DNA of 64,000 nucleotides, from positions 124,001 to 188,000 of the forward strand of contig DATLFA010000034.1 of NCBI GenBank assembly GCA_035525225.1, read 5' to 3'. A model generated the notes under the pieces. The model saw only the letters and a list, made by a program, of their open reading frames with translations, did not search any database and was not told the DNA's origin. Source of the stretch: DATLFA01 sp035525225 (GTDB lineage Bacteria; Actinomycetota; Acidimicrobiia; Acidimicrobiales; WLNW01). The position numbers and the translations under genes are program-made. Below, in pieces: positions 58,170 to 64,000 of this stretch; positions within the stretch are counted from its first letter, which is position 1, and every line of letters starts with the position of its first letter.

Positions 58170-59189
58170 TCACCCGCCGAGTTGCACCTCTGCGGTGTCG
58201 AGGAGCCACTGATGCTTGGCGGTGGAATACCCGAGGGTCCACACGCCCGTATAGGTGCGGGTGAGATCGCCGCCCGCGGTGGAATCGACGGCGGTCAGCT
58301 TGAACTTCACCGGGCCCGGTTGGTCGGTGGAAGTCGCCTGCGCCACGACCGACTTGGTCGTCGCGAATCCGGCCTTCCACTTGTCGAGAGGCTCACGCGC
58401 CTGGAACGCGGGTGTCGTGAATTGGTACGCGGCGTCGAACTGCTTGGCGTTGATCAACGCGTAGAAATGCTCGATGGTGTTGCTGCGCGCCGCGAGGTAA
58501 CCAGACTCGACCGCGGGGCCTTGTTGGGCCATGCCTGCGGCAGTGACGCGGAAGCGGCGTTCGACGTAGCCCGACTGGCAACAGTTGGGCTCCCAACCGG
58601 CGCTGACGACATTGCCCACGACGAGATCGCCGTTGTCGATCCGTCCGTAGGTCTTGTAGCCGAACGACGTGTAGAACTCGTTCGGTCCGACCAGCGAGAG
58701 CTTGTTGGCCGCGTCGAGTCGGAAGACGAGTAGGCCGGTGTTGCCCGCCGTGCCACCGGAGAAGACGGTGATGATCGCCTCGTCGAAGCCGTCGCCGGAA
58801 ATGTCGCCATAGACGACACTGTCGAGGATCGCGTAGCCGGCCAACGCCGGTGCGTAGGTGATGTTGACGAACGGCTGCTTGGCCGAAGTGCTCGGCGAGA
58901 CGGTGTCGACGCTGAATCCCGCGGTGGCGCGCAGCGTCGCGAGCCAATCGATGGCTTTGATATCGGCGCGCTCGACCGTCGTGGCCACGCCGGTGGTCGC
59001 CGCCGATCGGGTGGTGGTAGCCACCGCCGTGGTGGCCGGCGTGGTCGTCGTCGTCGGTCGTGACGTGGTCGAACTCAACGGCGGCAACGTCACCGTCGAG
59101 GTGGCATCATCGCCACCGCCGCAACCCGCAGTGAGCGCGATTGCGGCGGCAAGCGACACGGCCAGAGTGAATGCTCGCCTCGCGTGCAT
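58170..59189 (-). CDS. Putative lipoprotein with Thr-rich linker and VCBS/FG-GAP-like calcium site
   Basis: The 339-residue protein has a lipoprotein signal (lipobox LTAGC, Cys23), a Thr/Pro/Ala-rich linker (about 30-72), and a globular part. That part contains GDISGDGFDEAIITVFSGG, which looks like a D-x-S-G-D-G-x-D calcium loop of FG-GAP/VCBS repeats, and two adjacent Cys in WEPNCCQSGYVERRF. The C-terminal 110 residues look like an NTF2-like fold (IEHFYALINAKQFDAAYQF, then a WLLDTAEV end). It is exported and anchored. TAATCT, overlapping the stop codon of the transporter gene, is 6 nt before the ATG. Confidence 0.75.
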   Translation of the reverse strand: MHARRAFTLAVSLAAAIALTAGCGGGDDATSTVTLPPLSSTTSRPTTTTTPATTAVATTTRSAATTGVATTVERADIKAIDWLATLRATAGFSVDTVSPSTSAKQPFVNITYAPALAGYAILDSVVYGDISGDGFDEAIITVFSGGTAGNTGLLVFRLDAANKLSLVGPNEFYTSFGYKTYGRIDNGDLVVGNVVSAGWEPNCCQSGYVERRFRVTAAGMAQQGPAVESGYLAARSNTIEHFYALINAKQFDAAYQFTTPAFQAREPLDKWKAGFATTKSVVAQATSTDQPGPVKFKLTAVDSTAGGDLTRTYTGVWTLGYSTAKHQWLLDTAEVQLGG

Positions 59190-59195
59190 GCACGC

Positions 59196-59201
59196 AGATT
59201 A
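59196..59201 (-). promoter_or_regulatory. -10 element TAATCT overlapping the upstream stop codon
   Basis: On the minus strand TAATCT (59201 down to 59196) is followed by 6 nt and ATG 59189. Its first three bases are the TAA stop of the LivHMG fusion gene, so the lipoprotein promoter lies within the end of the transporter gene. Confidence 0.5.
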
Positions 59202-62018
59202 AGTCCCCGACGGCGTCGGTTGGGTGACTTCGCTGCGGTTTATGGCCCGCTCGTCGGTGCCGAGGTACGACGCAATCACGAGTTGGTTGTTGCGCACCTC
59301 GATGGGTGTGCCCTCGGCGATGACTGCGCCGGCTTCGAGGCAGTAGATGCGGTCGCTGATCGACATGACCATCGGCATGTCGTGCTCGATGATCAGGATC
59401 GATGAGCCGAGCTCTCGCTGGATCGAGCGGATGAGCGGGCCGAATGCCTCGGTCTCTTTCTGCGCAACGCCGGCCGTCGGCTCGTCGAGTAGCAACAGCT
59501 TTGCATCGAGCGCGAGTAACGCCGCCAGCTCGACGATGCGACGGGTGCCCGTCGACAGCTCGGCCACCGTCGAGTCGGCATAGCGACCGAGGCCCAGGTA
59601 GTCGATGATCTCGTCGGCCTCGCGCCGCTTGCGCGCCTCTTGGAAAGGCGATGGGGGCAGATACAACATCGACGGGATCAGCAACGATCGCGATCGGGCT
59701 TCGAGCGCGACCATGACCGTCTCCCGCGCGGTCAGCGCGCCGAACAGCTTGGCGTTCTGGAAGGCCCGCCCCACGCCGAGTCGAGAGCGCTTGTAGCCGG
59801 GAAGGCCGTCGACGCGCTTGCCGAACACTTCAACGTGACCGGTCGACGGCAAAAAGCCGCTCACGGCGTTCATGAAGGTCGTCTTGCCTGCGCCGTTGGT
59901 GCCGATCAGACCGACCACTTCGCCCGGGTTCACGACGATCGAGACGCTGTCGGTGGCAGCGCGCCCGAAGAATCGAACTGTCACGTTCTCGGTTTTCAGT
60001 GGCAGAACGCCTTGCACAACTTCCTTGGGGCGCGAGGACAGTTGCGCCACGGCCGTGCGGGCCGCCTTCGGCTTGGGCTGGTAGCCGGTGCGCCGCGCGA
60101 TCCATCCGTACGCGAGGTCGCGAAGGTTCTGCACGATCGAGATCAAGCCACCGGGGAAGTACATGATGATGATGAGCATCCCGATGCTCGACGCGAACAG
60201 ATTGACCTCGGTGTTGCCTTCGAAGATGGCGGGCAGGCCTTGTATGAGGAATGAACCCAATATGGCACCGACCACCGAGGTGATACCTCCGACCACCGCG
60301 ATCGACACGATGCGCAGAGAGTCCTCGGGCCGAACCAGGTCAGGATTGAACTGCCGGCCGAAGTTCGCGGCGTAGAGACCCCCTGCGAGCGCGGCGATGC
60401 CGCCGGAGACCGCGAAAGAGAGCAGCTTTGCGCGGACGGGCGACACGGTGAATGCCGAAGCGGCGTTCTCGTTGTCGCGAACTGCGATGACCGATCGGCC
60501 GATGCCTGATCGACGGAACATCGTCACGATGAAGACAATGAATCCCAAGAACACGAGGCAGATGAAGTAGAGCGCCTTGTTGTTGGAGACCACATCCCAC
60601 TTGATGAACTTACGCTCGACGAGCGTCATCGAGTTGCCGCCGCCATTGTTCAGTCGATCGACACCGAATAGCCAGTACACCGCCAACAACTGGAACCCGA
60701 GTGTGATGATCGCGAGGTTGAGGCCCTTCAATCGCAGTGCGGGCAGACCGATGACAATGGCGATCCCGATGCCCCACATCGTGCCAAACACCAATGCGAC
60801 GGGGTACGGCAGTTGCTGCGCGTAGTAGCCCGTCGCGTACGCGCCGACGCCGACGAAGGCGAACTGGCCGAGCGACAGCTGTCCTGCCCAGCCGGTGAGT
60901 ATCGTCGAGGACAGCGCCACCATCATGTAGATGATGACCACCGTGTACTTCTGGTAGTCCGCACCGGCGTCGAGGGTCAGGCCGCGCACGATGGCCGCCA
61001 CCGCCATCAACACGATGACGATGCGAGTGATCCAGCGCGCCGCGGGCAGGTTGGCCACCTCTCGGTTCGCGGCACGCAGCTTGGGCAACGCCCAGCCACC
61101 CTCGTCGCGTGCTTTTGCCCCGCGCACCAACACGAGGAGCAGCAAGAGCCCGAAGACGAAGATGTACTCGGAACCCGAACTCGACGAGTTGAGTTTGATA
61201 ATCGTCTCGACGATGCCGATGCCGATGCCGCCGGCCAACGCCAGCGGAAACGACTGCATCCGGCCCACCATGCCGGCGGCGAGGGCTTTGAGGAGAAGGC
61301 TGGGGCCGAGCGAGTTGCCGGCAGCACTTGCCTGCTCGCTCGAGAGCGGACCGAAGAGCACGGCGGACAGCGATGACAGCACGCCCGCGAGCACCCACAC
61401 CTGTGTCGACACCTTCTTGACCGAGATGCCGGCGAGCGAAGCGGCGCTGGGGTTGTCGGCGGCGGCTCGCACGTTGAGGCCGAACTTGGTCCTGGTGAGG
61501 AGATAGGCGAGCAGGGCGCAGACGATCGGCACCACGATCAAGACCGACAGTTGATCGCCCCGGATGTCGACGGGTCCGACGCGCCATGGCTTGTCGAAGC
61601 GGATGAGCTCTGGGTACAGCAGGCGGGTGCCCTGGTTCTTCTGCTCGGGCAGCTGGTAGCCGAGGTAGATGATCAACTGGCTCACGCCGAGCGTGGCCAC
61701 GAAGAGCAGCAGACGCGGCTGGTAGAAAAGTCGCCTTACGACGAGCAGCTCGGTGATCCCGCCGAGGGCCGCCCCGCACAAGATCGCGATCGGCACACCG
61801 ATACCAATCGGGACTCCGTAGTTGAAGTTGATGATGGTCATCAACAGGGCGCCGAACGCTCCGAACTGACCTTGCGCGAAATTGATGACGCCCGAGGCCT
61901 TGTAGATCAGCACCAAGCCGAGCGCGACCATGCCGTAGGTGAGGCCTTCTATGAAACCGCGGAACACGTACTGCGCTGTGATGTCCCATCCGCCGATTGT
62001 GACGGCCAGCACGTGCAT
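59199..62018 (-). CDS. LivH-LivM-LivG fusion: two permeases and an ATPase of a branched-chain-type ABC importer
   Basis: The 939-residue protein joins three usually separate subunits. LivH-like permease (about 1-305) has GLTYGMVALGLVLIYKASGVINFAQG and LGVSQLIIYLGY. LivM-like permease (about 325-640) has LTGWAGQLSLGQFAFVGVGAYA and NENAASAFTVSPVRAKLLSF. LivG-like ATPase (about 675-925) has Walker A GTNGAGKTT (706-714), Walker B LLLLDEPTAG (841-850) and H-loop EHD. The ABC signature is LSTGTRRIVE rather than LSxGQ. The substrate-binding protein is not in the window. It starts 1 bp after the stop of the MFS-LivF gene and is co-transcribed with it. Confidence 0.92.
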   Translation of the reverse strand: MHVLAVTIGGWDITAQYVFRGFIEGLTYGMVALGLVLIYKASGVINFAQGQFGAFGALLMTIINFNYGVPIGIGVPIAILCGAALGGITELLVVRRLFYQPRLLLFVATLGVSQLIIYLGYQLPEQKNQGTRLLYPELIRFDKPWRVGPVDIRGDQLSVLIVVPIVCALLAYLLTRTKFGLNVRAAADNPSAASLAGISVKKVSTQVWVLAGVLSSLSAVLFGPLSSEQASAAGNSLGPSLLLKALAAGMVGRMQSFPLALAGGIGIGIVETIIKLNSSSSGSEYIFVFGLLLLLVLVRGAKARDEGGWALPKLRAANREVANLPAARWITRIVIVLMAVAAIVRGLTLDAGADYQKYTVVIIYMMVALSSTILTGWAGQLSLGQFAFVGVGAYATGYYAQQLPYPVALVFGTMWGIGIAIVIGLPALRLKGLNLAIITLGFQLLAVYWLFGVDRLNNGGGNSMTLVERKFIKWDVVSNNKALYFICLVFLGFIVFIVTMFRRSGIGRSVIAVRDNENAASAFTVSPVRAKLLSFAVSGGIAALAGGLYAANFGRQFNPDLVRPEDSLRIVSIAVVGGITSVVGAILGSFLIQGLPAIFEGNTEVNLFASSIGMLIIIMYFPGGLISIVQNLRDLAYGWIARRTGYQPKPKAARTAVAQLSSRPKEVVQGVLPLKTENVTVRFFGRAATDSVSIVVNPGEVVGLIGTNGAGKTTFMNAVSGFLPSTGHVEVFGKRVDGLPGYKRSRLGVGRAFQNAKLFGALTARETVMVALEARSRSLLIPSMLYLPPSPFQEARKRREADEIIDYLGLGRYADSTVAELSTGTRRIVELAALLALDAKLLLLDEPTAGVAQKETEAFGPLIRSIQRELGSSILIIEHDMPMVMSISDRIYCLEAGAVIAEGTPIEVRNNQLVIASYLGTDERAINRSEVTQPTPSGT

Positions 62019-62019
62019 G

Positions 62020-64000
62020 TCAGGCTCCTGTTCCGCTCAAGAACACCGCGTGAAGCAGCTCTTCGTGGTCGAGCAATTCGCGTGCCGGTCCGGAGAACTT
62101 CACCTGGCCCCGTTCCATGTAGATCGCGCGATCGGCGACAGCCAGGGCGACGTTGACCGACTGCTCGACGATGACCATGGTCATGCCCTCGGCCTTGAGC
62201 CGCTCGACGACCCCAAGAAGTTCTTGTACTACAAGCGGCGCGAGGCCGAGCGACAGCTCGTCGATCAAGAGGATGTCGGGCTCGAGCAGCAGCGCCTTGG
62301 AGAGCGCCAGCATCTGCTGCTGGCCACCGGAGAGCGAACCCGCTCGCTGCTCGAGGCGTTCGTGGATCTGAGGGAAGACTCGGTAGACGCGGTCGCGCGC
62401 GGCTTGTCGCTTGGTCGGGTCTTCGATCAATTCGCACCAGATGTCGAGGTTCTCTTTGACCGACATGGTCGGGAAGATCGCGTCGCCGCCCGGCACCTGC
62501 ACCATGCCTGCGGCGACCCGCACCTCGGGCGCGACGAGTGTGATCGTGCGGCCGTTGAACCGTACGACACCGCGGTCGGGCATGATGAGGCCCGACACGG
62601 TCTTGAGTAAGGTCGATTTGCCGGCGCCGTTGGTGCCGAGCAGCGCCAATACCTCACCCCGCTGGACTTCGAACTCGACATCGAACAGCACCTGGAGTGG
62701 GCCGTAGCCGGCGTCGAGATTGCGCACTTGGAGAACGGGGATGTGCTCGGGATCCTCTGCCATCCGCTTGCGCTCTTCTTGTTCTTCGAGCAACTCCTGT
62801 ACGCCGAGCGAGATGTCGCCCTTCATGAACTGCGCGCCGTACATGATGAGAAGGCCGCCGAGCAGCGACGCGGGCGGCACGATGATCGTCAGCGCCGTGA
62901 CTTGGCCCCACGCGTCGGAGAACGCGCCGGCCAACAGGCCGCCGAAGAATCCGCCCATGAGGAAGATGTACACGCCGACCATTGCGAACGCTTGCGCTCG
63001 CATCTTGTACGGCACCACCGCGGCGATCGCCGGCCGGATCGTTGCGAACGCGGCGCCCTGGAACGCGTTGGCGATCACGATGAACACGATCAGTACCGTG
63101 ATGTTGCTGAATCGCAGCCCCATCACGATGAATGCGCCGTAGAGCAACACGAAGATGCCGGTGAGTCGCAACGACTTGGTGGGATCCTTGCGGAAGATCC
63201 GATCGCCGACGAAGCCCGCGATCGGAATCGCGATCAATTGCCCGATCTGCATGATTCCGATCATCCAGCCACGGGTGTACGCGCCGTATCCGTAGTGGAA
63301 ATGCTCGTCTTGCTGGGGATTGTCGCCGAGTAGGAGGCCGAGTTGGACGGGGACGGCGACGAGTGCGAATCCGAGGAGCCCGATGCCGACTACGAGGTAG
63401 TAAAAGGTCTTGACCTTCTTCAACCGTTCGAACGCGGCCGAGATGCGCACCGGAGGGTCGACGACGTCGAGGGTTTGCCCCAAGATGGCTTCTTGCTCGA
63501 ATCGGCCGCGTTGCGGATCGCGTTGAGTGAGCAACACCAGTCCGATGACGACTGGGAAGATCGCACCGAGGATGAACGCCCAGCGCCATCCTTCGTCGCC
63601 GCCGGCTTGAATCGCGATGAATCCCGCGATGAAGGGGCCGATCACGTAGCCCAGTGGTCGCCCGAGAGCCTCGACGGCCAACATGCGCGTGCGGGCGGCG
63701 ATCGGGTACTGGTCGGCGATGATCGTCGGCGAGATCGGGATCGTGGCGGAGGCGCCGAGCCCCGTGCCACTGCGCGTGAGCGCCATTGAAAAGGCGTTCG
63801 GCGCGAGACCGGTGAGCGCGGCGAAGCCGGCCCATACGATGCCTGCGGAGCCCACCACCCGGGTGCGCTTGAACCGATCGCCGAGCCATGCGAGCGGCAG
63901 GGTGGCGAGCACGAGGACGACGCCGCCGAGACTGGCGATACCGGTCAGTACGGTGTCCGAAATGTCCAATGTCTCTTGGATGTCGGGGCCGAGCACCTGT
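62020..64000 (-). CDS. MFS transporter fused to LivF-type ABC ATPase (5' end outside window)
   Basis: At least 658 residues are visible, and the frame stays open to the window edge, so the N-terminus is missing. Residues 1-395 of the visible part are a major facilitator domain with about 11 membrane helices and the loop motif LGDRFKRTR. Residues 420-655 are a complete LivF-like ATPase: Walker A GTNGAGKST (454-462), signature LSGGQ (555-559), Walker B ILLIDE (575-580). A charged linker (ELLEEQEERKRMAEDPEH) joins them. MFS carriers do not normally use ATPases, so this fusion is unusual. It is followed after 1 bp by the LivH-LivM-LivG fusion. Confidence 0.9.
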   Translation of the reverse strand, partial: QVLGPDIQETLDISDTVLTGIASLGGVVLVLATLPLAWLGDRFKRTRVVGSAGIVWAGFAALTGLAPNAFSMALTRSGTGLGASATIPISPTIIADQYPIAARTRMLAVEALGRPLGYVIGPFIAGFIAIQAGGDEGWRWAFILGAIFPVVIGLVLLTQRDPQRGRFEQEAILGQTLDVVDPPVRISAAFERLKKVKTFYYLVVGIGLLGFALVAVPVQLGLLLGDNPQQDEHFHYGYGAYTRGWMIGIMQIGQLIAIPIAGFVGDRIFRKDPTKSLRLTGIFVLLYGAFIVMGLRFSNITVLIVFIVIANAFQGAAFATIRPAIAAVVPYKMRAQAFAMVGVYIFLMGGFFGGLLAGAFSDAWGQVTALTIIVPPASLLGGLLIMYGAQFMKGDISLGVQELLEEQEERKRMAEDPEHIPVLQVRNLDAGYGPLQVLFDVEFEVQRGEVLALLGTNGAGKSTLLKTVSGLIMPDRGVVRFNGRTITLVAPEVRVAAGMVQVPGGDAIFPTMSVKENLDIWCELIEDPTKRQAARDRVYRVFPQIHERLEQRAGSLSGGQQQMLALSKALLLEPDILLIDELSLGLAPLVVQELLGVVERLKAEGMTMVIVEQSVNVALAVADRAIYMERGQVKFSGPARELLDHEELLHAVFLSGTGA

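Overview
The window is from a high-GC actinobacterium. I infer the class Acidimicrobiia (Ilumatobacter-like) from the gene content, without a database search. Supporting signs are the actinobacterial order mec-cysM-MBL-rph-rdgB, a tmRNA with smpB close by, and many start codons preceded at 5-9 nt by a TANNNT -10 element, the pattern of leaderless transcription. Genes are packed tightly, with ATGA/GTGA overlaps, 1 bp gaps and overlapping 3' ends.

Region 1 (1-31.9 kb) is a catabolic district of short, alternating operons. It holds a partial beta-lactamase-fold hydrolase, an SMP-30-type lactonase, an HSL-type esterase, a MaoC dehydratase, acyl-CoA dehydrogenases, cupins, an alpha-hydroxy-acid oxidase, an alcohol dehydrogenase, a cyclase-type hydrolase, a TauD dioxygenase, four amidohydrolase-type enzymes in the window (three here, one at 37 kb), a MetE-like methyltransferase, an M23 peptidase, an acyl-CoA ligase operon, two head-to-head crotonase/CoA-transferase cassettes, SDRs, VOC proteins and a luciferase-like oxidoreductase. 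Together they suggest activation, beta-oxidation-like breakdown and ring or amide hydrolysis of xenobiotic or natural organic acids. No substrate can be named from sequence.

Region 2 (29.8-41.7 kb) is a cell-surface and accessory stretch. It has a membrane-anchored HExxH metallopeptidase with a polyproline tail, a lipoprotein, a GNAT enzyme, two decayed genes (a DUF4288-like remnant and an extracellular peptide-binding protein with a frameshift and an in-frame stop), a flavin amine oxidase whose domain order is circularly permuted, an amidohydrolase, a hemerythrin, and a TetR/P450 pair with a clear operator between them.

Region 3 (41.7-56 kb) is mostly housekeeping: ssrA, smpB, a DUF2079 membrane protein, mec-cysM (with no cysO between them), a metallo-beta-lactamase-fold protein, rph, rdgB, a PAS-GGDEF-EAL protein, a Thr/Pro-rich membrane protein, tRNA-Leu(UAG), a small HTH protein, clpP, rpe, a 23S/tRNA uracil methyltransferase, and an ECF sigma factor with a membrane partner.

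Region 4 (56-64 kb) has an acyl-CoA dehydrogenase, an SDR, a lipoprotein, and a branched-chain-type ABC importer compressed into two giant polypeptides: LivH-LivM-LivG, and an MFS transporter fused to LivF that runs off the window end.

The most notable items are the permuted amine oxidase (35945-37243), the MFS-LivF fusion (62020-64000), two divergent promoters with interlocked -10 elements and identical geometry (472-496 and 10436-10460), and the 13-bp dyad that frames the -10 and start codon of cysM (44752-44786).
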